The translations under genes were made by a program, and so were the position numbers. The notes beneath the pieces are model-generated. The model did not search any database and had not been told where the DNA came from. It was given only the letters and a program-made list of their open reading frames with translations. Shown piece by piece: positions 1-5,714 of a DNA stretch of 6,708 nucleotides (the stretch's first letter is position 1; every line of letters starts with the position of its first letter). Source of the stretch: Deltaproteobacteria bacterium (lineage in GTDB: Bacteria > Myxococcota > XYA12-FULL-58-9 > JAUUZB01); the NCBI GenBank assembly GCA_030590185.1, contig JAUUZB010000225.1:1-6708 (forward strand), given 5' to 3'.

Positions 1-348
1 CAAGCGGCGGTGACCGCCGGCCTCGGCGCCCCCGAGGACTTCTTCAAAAAAGTCGCGGCCGCCTACCAGAAACGCCGCGACATCCTGCTCGAGGCCCTCG
101 CCGCCAGCGCCATGGAGCCGCTCACGCCGGCCGGTGGGCCCTACCTGTTCGCCGACATCTCGCGTCTCGGGTTCCGGTCTTCCCAGGACGCGGCCAACAG
201 TTTGCTCGCCGAGGAGGGGGTCGCCGCGATCCCGGGCTCGGTCTTCGCGCGCGGGGACCTGGGCAACCGCTACCTGCGCTTCTGCTTTGCGCAGCCCGAG
301 TCGGTGCTCGAGGACGCGGCGGCGCGACTCAAAAACTTCCGCAACTGA
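1..348 (+). CDS. Class I/II PLP-dependent aminotransferase, C-terminal fragment (5' end outside window)
   Basis: The frame is open from base 1 and ends at TGA 346-348, giving 115 residues with no start in the window. They match the C-terminal small domain of fold-type I aminotransferases (aspartate, methionine or kynurenine aminotransferase-like), which transfer an amino group to a 2-oxoacid in the cytoplasm. Visible hallmarks are an AYQKRRD helix (fragment residues 21-27), TPAGGPYLFADIS (42-54), GVAAIPGSVF (73-82) and RYLRFCFA (90-97). In this family the arginine of the last motif (R93) binds the substrate alpha-carboxylate. The PLP-binding lysine would lie upstream, outside the window, so substrate choice cannot be judged. 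The stop directly abuts the stop of the convergent mutS2. Family assignment is firm; the exact activity is unknown. Confidence 0.88.
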   Translation, partial: QAAVTAGLGAPEDFFKKVAAAYQKRRDILLEALAASAMEPLTPAGGPYLFADISRLGFRSSQDAANSLLAEEGVAAIPGSVFARGDLGNRYLRFCFAQPESVLEDAAARLKNFRN

Positions 349-2745
349 TCACAATCGTAGGTGCGCCACCGTCACCCCGGTGCCACCCTCCTGATCCTCG
401 CCCGGTCGGAAATCGTCGACGTACGTCGAGCCGAGCAGCACCTCGCGCACCACCTGTCGCAGCACGCCGGTGCCGTGACCGTGGATGATCAAGACTGGCG
501 AATTGTTGGTGAGAAAACACTGGTCGAGGAACGCCTCGATGGCGAACTCGGCCTCGTCGGCCCGTTGACCACGTAGATCCAGGGTCGCGTCCTTGGGGAT
601 CAGGCCCCCGCGGCGTTCGGTGGGCCGCGACTCTGACCGAGGGCCGCGATCGCGCTTGCGGCGTTTGCCCGCGCTATTGCTGCGCCCGCCGCCCACTTCC
701 CTCAGCGGTACGAGCTCCGCCAGGGCCACCCGCGTGCGCAGGCTGCCGACCGCCACCAGGGCCGCTTCGTCATCTACGCTCAGCACCTCACCCACCTGAT
801 TGAGCCCGGGGACTTTGACACGCTGGCCGGGTTCGATAGCGACGCCCGGGGTCGCGCCCGCCTCCCCCCGCGCCTCGAGCCCATCGATCACCCGGCGCTG
901 CTCCTCGGCCTGCGACCGCATCAGGCGCTGGGCCTGCTGGGCCTGCTGCATGCTCTGGTCCGCCTGGATCTCCGCGACCACCGCCGCCGCCTGCTTGGCG
1001 GCCTGCTCGTAGGTCTCGGCCATCTCCCGCCGCATGGTGAGCTCCGCCTCGGACCTGGCCTGCTCGGCACGCTCGAGCTCGACCCGCAGCCGCTCGCGCT
1101 CCGCCTCGGCATCGCGCAGCTGCGCCGCCACGGTATCCCGCTCGGCAACCACGGCGCGTTGCTCCTCCTCGAGCTTCTGCAGCGCCACGGTCAGGGCGCC
1201 GCCGCCCTGTAGGTTCTCCCGGGCCCGGGCGATCACCGCCGCGGGCAACCCGACCTGCTCCGCCACGTCGATCGCCTTGGAGACACCGGCGGCGCCGAGC
1301 TCCAGGGCGTAGTTGGGCCGGAGGGTCTCCGGGTCGAGGCCAACCCGGCCGTTGACGAAGCGCGGATCGTTGAGCCCGAAGGCCTTGACCTCCTCGAGGT
1401 GGGTAGTGACCAGCACCCGGGCGCCGTGGTCAGCGAGGGCCTCTAGCACCGCGGTGGCGAGGGCTGCCCCCTCCACAGGATCCGTGTCGGATCCGATCTC
1501 GTCGATCAGGCACAGCCAGCCGGGGCCGGCGAGCTCCAAGATCTCTCCGAGCGCGGCGAGGTGGGCGGTGAAGGTAGAGAGGTCCAGGCTCAGGTCTTGG
1601 GCGTCGCCGATGGTGCAGGTCAGGCCGGTGACCAACGGCACCCGGGAACCCAAGCGAGCCGGCACCGGCAGCCCGGCGCGCGCCATCAGGAGGCACAGGC
1701 CCACGGTGGTCATGCTCACCGTCTTGCCGCCGGCATTCGGCCCGGAGATAATCAGCGCCCGTTCCCCCTGCCCGAGGACGATGGTGTTCGGCACCACCTT
1801 CTTGCCCTGCATCACCAGCAACGGATGGCGCGCTCCCTCCAGCACGAGCGGCGCATCCGCCTCGACCACGGTCGGGATCTCAAAGTCGAGATCGTTGCTC
1901 AAACGAGCGACGGCCTGGGTCAGGTCGAGCTGTGCCAACAGCTCGGCGTTGGCCAACAGCGGCGTCGCCGCATCCGCCACCTCCCGCGACAGGGCGGCGA
2001 GCACCCGCCGCTCCTCCTCGGCCGCCAGGGATTCAGCGATGGTCAGCTCGTTGCCCATCGGCACGATCTCGTCGATCTCCACGAAGATGGTCTGCCCCGA
2101 ATTGGAGGCGTTGTGCACGATGCCCGGGACCTGCGAACGGAAGCTGGCCTGCACCGGCACCACGTAGCGGTCGTTGCGCAGGGAGTAATAGTTATCCTGC
2201 AGCCGGTGCACGAACTCCGGCTCGTGCAGAAGCGCCTCGAGTCGGCCCTTGAGCCGCTCGTGCATCTGACGGGCCCGGCGCCGGTAATCGGCGAGCTCAA
2301 AGCTGGCATCATCCCGCAGCGCGCCAGAGGGCTCGAAGGTGCGGGTGACGTGGGAGGCGAGGTCCGAGAGATCGTGAAGGCGTTGGACCATGGAGGCGAG
2401 CAGCGGCGCCTCCTCCGAGAGCCCGGCCAGGAACCGCCGCACATCGGTGCTCGCCCGGGCCAGATTGGCGCAGGCCACCAGCTCATGGACCTGGAGCACC
2501 GCGCCCTTCTGCGTCCGCTCCACCAACGATCGGACCTCCTCGACACCGCCGAGGGGTATGGCCAGCTCACGGCGCAGCAGCCCGCGCGCCTCGTCGATCA
2601 GGGCGAAGGTCGCCTCCACCGCCGCACGGTCGGGCAACAAGGGCAAGCTCCGCGCCCGCTCGGCACCCCGCGGAGTGTTGGCGCGAAGGGCGATGGCGTC
2701 GGTGATGTGCCCCCAGCCGAGATCACGCAGGGTGCGCTCGGTCAT
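349..2745 (-). CDS. mutS2: MutS2 family ATPase with C-terminal Smr domain
   Basis: The 798-residue product has the usual length and full domain order of MutS2. Positions below count from the upstream GTG at 2781; subtract 12 for the ATG used here. The core/clamp region carries RYVVPV (205-210) and PGIVHNASNSGQTIFVE (219-235). The ATPase has Walker A GPNAGGKT (347-354), STFTAHL (402-408), Walker B LCLIDE (423-428) and TTH (459-461). A long Glu/Arg/Ala-rich coiled coil spans about 530-635, a KOW-like patch 650-693 and a very basic linker 698-726. The Smr domain is 734-810 with LDLRG (734-738) and HGHGTG (767-772). MutS2 proteins lack the mismatch-recognition domain of MutS. They suppress recombination or, in Bacillus, sense collided ribosomes; which applies here is not visible. 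The ATG at 2743-2745 is preferred because MTERTLRDLGW fits the usual N-terminus; a GTG at 2779-2781 would add 12 residues. Neither start has a clear Shine-Dalgarno. It is probably the last gene of the operon. Confidence 0.95.
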   Translation of the reverse strand: MTERTLRDLGWGHITDAIALRANTPRGAERARSLPLLPDRAAVEATFALIDEARGLLRRELAIPLGGVEEVRSLVERTQKGAVLQVHELVACANLARASTDVRRFLAGLSEEAPLLASMVQRLHDLSDLASHVTRTFEPSGALRDDASFELADYRRRARQMHERLKGRLEALLHEPEFVHRLQDNYYSLRNDRYVVPVQASFRSQVPGIVHNASNSGQTIFVEIDEIVPMGNELTIAESLAAEEERRVLAALSREVADAATPLLANAELLAQLDLTQAVARLSNDLDFEIPTVVEADAPLVLEGARHPLLVMQGKKVVPNTIVLGQGERALIISGPNAGGKTVSMTTVGLCLLMARAGLPVPARLGSRVPLVTGLTCTIGDAQDLSLDLSTFTAHLAALGEILELAGPGWLCLIDEIGSDTDPVEGAALATAVLEALADHGARVLVTTHLEEVKAFGLNDPRFVNGRVGLDPETLRPNYALELGAAGVSKAIDVAEQVGLPAAVIARARENLQGGGALTVALQKLEEEQRAVVAERDTVAAQLRDAEAERERLRVELERAEQARSEAELTMRREMAETYEQAAKQAAAVVAEIQADQSMQQAQQAQRLMRSQAEEQRRVIDGLEARGEAGATPGVAIEPGQRVKVPGLNQVGEVLSVDDEAALVAVGSLRTRVALAELVPLREVGGGRSNSAGKRRKRDRGPRSESRPTERRGGLIPKDATLDLRGQRADEAEFAIEAFLDQCFLTNNSPVLIIHGHGTGVLRQVVREVLLGSTYVDDFRPGEDQEGGTGVTVAHLRL

Positions 2746-2809
2746 GGCTAGGCCGGCGGAGCTAGGGGTCGTGGAGGCCACGTTCAGAACCGTTGCGGCG
2801 CCAGGTGCG

Positions 2810-3490
2810 TCATCGCCAAGCCGCCGGCACCCCGTCTACCACCAGGGCGAAGGCGCGGGCCAGATAACGAACCATCACCTCCCCGGCCTCGTCGATGCTG
2901 CGGCCAAAACTAATCACCCCGTCCTCGTGGCCGAGCATCACCACGAGCCGGGTGTCGGCGAGGTTGGAGTCGCGGTAGACCCGCATCATCTCAAAGGCCA
3001 TCCCCGGCGTACCGAAGGCCACGTCGGGAGAGGTGCACGGGAGCCCCAGCTCGGCGGCGCTGCGCCAGATGTACGGCACGTGCCCGTGGATGACGAAGCG
3101 GATGCGCGGATCCAGATCGTAGATGGCGCCGTGGGTCAAGGACTCGGAGGACGGTTGGATGGGGCCAAAGGACTGGAGGTAGTTTCGCTTGGCGTCGTAG
3201 GCCTCGACCACGCACAGGGGCGCCACGCTGCGTTCATCCGGGACTCCGGTTTGGGAGCCTGTGATCACGAAGCGTCGCCGACCGCGCTCCCCTGGGTACG
3301 GCGTGATCCGGGCGCTGGCGTTCCCGTAGCCCGCGCCGCCGTACAGCAAGGGGTCCCGACCGATGATCGCCAGCTTGACCAGCACGCGCCGCCAGGCCGC
3401 GATGGCCGCGACCCGCGCGTAGGCCTCCCGGGGCAACGGTGCGTCGCGGTGGGCGAGCTCGTACTTGATGACCCCTTCGTCGTGGATCAT
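2810..3490 (-). CDS. Class II aldolase/adducin-family enzyme coupled to mtnA (probable methylthioribulose/deoxyribulose-1-phosphate aldolase; MtnB-type dehydratase possible)
   Basis: The product is a 226-residue cytoplasmic, metal-dependent enzyme of the FucA/AraD/MtnB fold. The phosphate-binding segments are GYGNASAR (54-61) and TGSQTG (77-82). The acidic residue after PSS (E116) matches the catalytic Glu of class II aldolases. H135 and H137 (IHGH) are two metal ligands, and H188 in [11 protein letters not shown] is the likely third. The usual motif there is HG; here two acidic residues separate H and G. MtnB dehydratases normally show IHTHS, so the IHGHVPY form leans toward an aldolase, though this is not decisive. 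The start is the ATG at 3488-3490, which overlaps the mtnA TGA by 4 bases (ATGA), a classic translational-coupling arrangement. A longer frame to 3538 would overlap mtnA by 52 bases and is rejected. Beside MtnA, the likely reaction is cleavage of 5-methylthioribulose-1-phosphate (or 5-deoxyribulose-1-phosphate) to DHAP and an aldehyde. The family is certain; the reaction is inferred. Confidence 0.85.
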   Translation of the reverse strand: MIHDEGVIKYELAHRDAPLPREAYARVAAIAAWRRVLVKLAIIGRDPLLYGGAGYGNASARITPYPGERGRRRFVITGSQTGVPDERSVAPLCVVEAYDAKRNYLQSFGPIQPSSESLTHGAIYDLDPRIRFVIHGHVPYIWRSAAELGLPCTSPDVAFGTPGMAFEMMRVYRDSNLADTRLVVMLGHEDGVISFGRSIDEAGEVMVRYLARAFALVVDGVPAAWR

Positions 3491-4566
3491 GCGTGCTCGG
3501 GGTACAGACCACTGAGCCCCTCGAGGGAGGCCGGACAAACGCCGCGCTCGGTGATCAACCCGGTGACCAGGCGCCGGGGGGTGACGTCAAAGGCGTAGTT
3601 GGCCGCCGGGCTGCCCTCCGGGGTGAGGCGCACGCGCTGGCCACCGCCGGCGATGACGTGGACCTCCTCCGGGTCGCGCTCCTCGATCGGGATATCCTTG
3701 ACCCCGTCGGTCAGGGTCCAATCGATGGTCGGCCCGGGCAGGGCGACGTAGAACGGTACGTCGTTGTCGTGGGCGGCAAGCGCTTTTAGATAGGTGCCGA
3801 TCTTGTTGCAGACGTCCCCGCTCTTGGCGGTGCGATCGGTGCCAACGATGCACAGGTCGACCATGCCGTGCTGCATCAGGTGGCCGCCGACGTTATCGAC
3901 GATCACGGTATGCGGTACCCCGTGGCTGCCGAGCTCAAAGGCGGTGAGGCTGGCGCCCTGGTTGCGGGGGCGAGTCTCATCTACCCAGACGTGCACCGGC
4001 AGGCCGGCGTCGTGGGATTTGTAGATCGGCGCCAACGCCGTGCCCCAATCGACGGTGGCGAGCCAACCGGCGTTGCAGTGGGTCAAGACGTTGATCCGCT
4101 CTAGCTTGCCCTTCTTCTCGTAGAGCGCCCGGATCACCTCGTGGCCGTTGTTGCCGATGCTCTCGCAGATCTGCACGTCCTCGTCGCAGACCACGGCCGC
4201 TTCTTTATAGGCAGCTTCGCGACGTTGGTCGGCCGGTAGCTCTTCGAGGAGGGCGCGCATCCGGCCGAGGGCCCAACGCAGGTTGACCGTGGTCGGCCGG
4301 GTGGCAAGCAGCTGTTCGTAGCCGGCGGCGAGGCCCGCATCGCTGGGGTCGCCGTTCATCTGTAGGGCCATGCCATAGGCAGCGGTGGCACCGATCAACG
4401 GCGCGCCGCGCACTCGCATCACCGAGATCGCCTCCGCCGCGTCATCGACGGTCTTCAAGCTCTTGATGATCAGCTCGTAGGGCAGCTCGGTTTGATCGAT
4501 GATGTCGACCGCCGCGCCGACGTCGTTGAGCCAGATAGTCCGGTAGGCCTTGCCCGAGATCTTCAT
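3487..4566 (-). CDS. mtnA: Methylthioribose-1-phosphate isomerase
   Basis: The 359-residue protein belongs to the MtnA/eIF2B-like isomerase family and has the normal length. It converts 5-methylthioribose-1-phosphate to 5-methylthioribulose-1-phosphate in methionine salvage; MtnA enzymes can also take 5-deoxyribose-1-phosphate. Signature motifs are RGAPLIG (53-59), THCNAG (162-167) with catalytic Cys C164, ETRPRNQG (197-204), DNVGGHLM (224-231), VGTDR (241-245) with catalytic Asp D244, and NKIGTY (254-259). The C-terminal FDVTP-(R/A)[12 protein letters not shown] segment is also typical. The stretch after D244 reads [10 protein letters not shown] where many MtnA proteins have a more conserved ANGD form, a mild subfamily difference. 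The ATG at 4564-4566 follows AGAGGA with 4 bases between. The gene lies 30 bases after the PilZ-like gene, and its stop overlaps the aldolase start, so all three are probably co-transcribed. No mtnK, mtnP or mtnC/D lies in the window. Confidence 0.95.
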   Translation of the reverse strand: MKISGKAYRTIWLNDVGAAVDIIDQTELPYELIIKSLKTVDDAAEAISVMRVRGAPLIGATAAYGMALQMNGDPSDAGLAAGYEQLLATRPTTVNLRWALGRMRALLEELPADQRREAAYKEAAVVCDEDVQICESIGNNGHEVIRALYEKKGKLERINVLTHCNAGWLATVDWGTALAPIYKSHDAGLPVHVWVDETRPRNQGASLTAFELGSHGVPHTVIVDNVGGHLMQHGMVDLCIVGTDRTAKSGDVCNKIGTYLKALAAHDNDVPFYVALPGPTIDWTLTDGVKDIPIEERDPEEVHVIAGGGQRVRLTPEGSPAANYAFDVTPRRLVTGLITERGVCPASLEGLSGLYPEHA

Positions 4567-4570
4567 ATTG

Positions 4571-4576
4571 TCCTCT
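4571..4576 (-). promoter_or_regulatory. Ribosome-binding site of mtnA
   Basis: Read on the minus strand, AGAGGA lies 4 bases before the mtnA ATG. It is a reasonable Shine-Dalgarno and supports the chosen start. It is the clearest such site in the minus-strand cluster; the aldolase and mutS2 starts lack one, which fits coupled translation from upstream genes. Confidence 0.6.
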
Positions 4577-4596
4577 GGGTTGTTGCGCCCGGGCGT

Positions 4597-5208
4597 TTAC
4601 CAGTCCAGGGCCCGCTTGCTCAAGTCGCCGGCGTGAAAGGTCTCGGAGACGGCGAGGCGATCGTCCTTGACCGAACGGCCGCCCTGGGCGGCGAGTCGGT
4701 CGGCCAGGAACTGGGAGGTCTCGATGTGGTGGTCGACGGCCCCACGGCCGGTAGGGTCCAGGTCGAGGAACTCAATGGAAAAGCCGACCGCCGCACGCCC
4801 GGACTCCGGCCGGGAGTGGGAACGGCCGACGCCAACGCTCGGGGCGGAGGAGGGCTCGAGATCCCCCATCCGGAAGATGGCGGTGGCGCTGTCCGATATC
4901 CCGGCGCCGGTGATGGCGGGCAACACTTTATCTCCGGCCTTGGCCCGGAGTCGCAACCCGCCGGGTGTGGTCGGGATGTTGCCGCGCACCACGGCCCGGC
5001 AACGGGTGGCCGACTCGGCGGTGGAGAGGCGGAAAATCACGGTGATCTCGGTCCCCTTGGGCGGAATCATCTCGCTGAGCACCCCGGCCCCCTCGGCCGA
5101 GAGCACGCTCATCCTCTCGAGGTAGAGGGTCTCGTTGAACCTGAAGGCGAGGGTGGTGGTGGTCGGAACTCCGACCGCCAGCGCCGGAACCGTGATCTTC
5201 TCGGGCAT
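4597..5208 (-). CDS. PilZ-like domain protein, degenerate in c-di-GMP motifs (first gene of the mtnA cluster)
   Basis: The product has 203 residues, with no signal peptide or membrane span. Residues about 30-77 (ERMSVLSAEGAGVLSEM, then PPKGTEITVIFRL and CRAVVRG) and 141-162 (VGFSIEFLDLDPTG, then an Asp/His-containing helix) read like the beta-barrel strands and final helix of a PilZ domain. The usual [D/N]xSxxG is only approximated by VLSAEGAG, and no convincing RxxxR precedes it, so c-di-GMP binding is doubtful. Residues 78-138, rich in Gly, Pro and Ser, sit between the core strands as an apparent insert. Residues 165-203 form a charged tail ending in LDW. The ATG at 5206-5208 is chosen because the extension to a TTG at 5343 adds 45 residues of Arg/Gly/Pro-rich, non-domain-like sequence. 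There is no strong Shine-Dalgarno. The gene precedes mtnA by 30 bases and is divergent from the histone gene. The PilZ assignment rests on pattern only and the function is unknown. Confidence 0.7.
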   Translation of the reverse strand: MPEKITVPALAVGVPTTTTLAFRFNETLYLERMSVLSAEGAGVLSEMIPPKGTEITVIFRLSTAESATRCRAVVRGNIPTTPGGLRLRAKAGDKVLPAITGAGISDSATAIFRMGDLEPSSAPSVGVGRSHSRPESGRAAVGFSIEFLDLDPTGRGAVDHHIETSQFLADRLAAQGGRSVKDDRLAVSETFHAGDLSKRALDW

Positions 5209-5391
5209 CGCAGCGGGAGCCTGCCAGGCCCGACCCGGTAGGGCAAGTCGACTCGACTCTCGCCCTGGATCGTTCGAGCCCCTCCGACCGGGCCGGAAAT
5301 GGCGTTTTTTGCCCCCTGGGGGCGATCTATTGCTTGTACCCAAGCGCGGATCTTTGCTAACCGTTGGCGGAATTCAGCGGCCTGAGCGCCC

Positions 5392-5400
5392 TGCTACAGT
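5392..5400 (+). promoter_or_regulatory. Candidate extended -10 promoter element of the histone gene
   Basis: TGCTACAGT fits an extended -10 (TGn followed by a 4/6 match to TATAAT). It would place transcription start near 5407, giving a leader of about 30 bases that carries the Shine-Dalgarno. The -35 region at usual spacing (TTCAGC, 5373-5378) is a poor match, so this is tentative. Confidence 0.3.
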
Positions 5401-5421
5401 CCGCTCCAACGAGCAAACATT

Positions 5422-5427
5422 AGGAGG
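5422..5427 (+). promoter_or_regulatory. Strong ribosome-binding site of the histone gene
   Basis: A perfect AGGAGG lies 8 bases before the ATG at 5436. It fixes the start and suggests high expression, as expected for an abundant chromatin protein. Another ATG at 5429 lies only 1 base from the site, in a different frame, and is too close to be used. Confidence 0.85.
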
Positions 5428-5435
5428 CATGGGAC

Positions 5436-5651
5436 ATGGCCAAGAAGAAGGCGAAGAAGAAGGCCGGTGGGGAAATCCTGTTGGTGGCGAGCAAGGTGCG
5501 CGAGCAGATCAAAGCCGCTAATTGCAACACCGCCGGCGATGCCGTCGAGGGTTTGAACGGTTGGGTCCATTGGCTCATCCAACAGGCCACCGAGCGCGCC
5601 AAGGCCAACGGCCGCAAGACCGTCCGCGCCCACGACTTCATGATCCTGTAG
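5436..5651 (+). CDS. Bacterial histone (single histone-fold, lysine-tailed, short alpha-3)
   Basis: The product is a 71-residue basic protein that looks like a histone fold. An N-terminal tail MAKKKAKKKAGG (1-12) precedes helix 1 (about 13-28, with LLVASKVREQI), loop 1 (29-33, NCNTA), a long helix 2 (about 34-58, AGDAVEGLNGWVHWLIQQ onward), loop 2 GRKTV (59-63) and a stub of helix 3 ending HDFMIL. R60, T62 and D67 match the conserved R-T pair and the Arg-Asp salt bridge of archaeal histones, whose loop 2 reads GRKTIKAED. Helix 3 is only about 6-8 residues, as in the short bacterial dimeric histones such as Bdellovibrio Bd0055, which binds and bends DNA. The Ser-Lys-Val stretch of helix 1 also resembles that protein. 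A single cysteine, C30, lies at loop 1. It likely binds DNA as a dimer in the nucleoid. The gene is monocistronic: its own strong RBS, and a terminator 25 bases downstream. Identification is from memory of motifs, without a search. Confidence 0.88.
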   Translation: MAKKKAKKKAGGEILLVASKVREQIKAANCNTAGDAVEGLNGWVHWLIQQATERAKANGRKTVRAHDFMIL

Positions 5652-5676
5652 TCTAGTTCGTTTTTGTTAGTTCGAC

Positions 5677-5700
5677 GCGGGCCCCTTTGACGGGGCCCGC
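5677..5700 (+). terminator. Rho-independent-type terminator hairpin after the histone gene
   Basis: A perfect 9-bp stem (GCGGGCCCC, 5677-5685, pairing with 5692-5700) encloses the 6-base loop TTTGAC. The following bases TGCGTTTCTG are only moderately T-rich, so the hairpin is strong but the U-tract is weak. It begins 25 bases after the histone stop and ends 14 bases before the methyltransferase ATG, so it may also shape that gene's leader. Confidence 0.75.
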
Positions 5701-5714
5701 TGCGTTTCTGGGCC

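Larger units (their letters stand above)
5209..5435. other. Divergent intergenic region between the PilZ-like gene and the histone gene
   Basis: This 227-bp region must hold the promoters for both directions. It contains a perfect 8-bp palindrome AGTCGACT (5246-5253), a T6 run (5305-5310) and a 13-base inverted repeat GCCCCC-T-GGGGGC (5311-5323). The right third is comparatively AT-richer and leads into the histone promoter candidate. No RNA gene and no conserved small ORF was recognised. No convincing sigma-70 promoter was found for the minus-strand operon. Confidence 0.55.

Noticed and set aside
1561..2751. A 396-codon plus-strand open frame antisense to mutS2
   Set aside because: Its Gln/His/Gly/Arg-rich product shows no domain and is the mirror of a clearly conserved gene; long antisense frames are expected at this GC content.
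2390..3598. A 402-codon plus-strand open frame antisense to mutS2 and the aldolase
   Set aside because: Composition is unlike a folded protein and it crosses two well-supported minus-strand genes.
4492..5241. A 249-codon plus-strand open frame antisense to the PilZ-like gene
   Set aside because: The product is Gly/Arg/His-rich without motifs; the minus-strand frame has hydrophobic strand patterns and proper operon spacing.
5305..5323. T6 plus inverted repeat as an intrinsic terminator
   Set aside because: The T run precedes the repeat on the plus strand and reads as an A run on the minus strand, and a 1-base loop does not make a good hairpin.
5209..5343. N-terminal extension of the PilZ-like protein to a TTG start
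   Set aside because: The extra 45 residues are Arg/Gly/Pro-rich, with no Shine-Dalgarno, and would fill most of the intergenic region.
5429..5521. An alternative ATG at 5429 in another frame over the histone gene
   Set aside because: It is one base from the AGGAGG and yields a short Glu/Gly-rich frame without a fold; the ATG at 5436 has ideal spacing and gives the histone.
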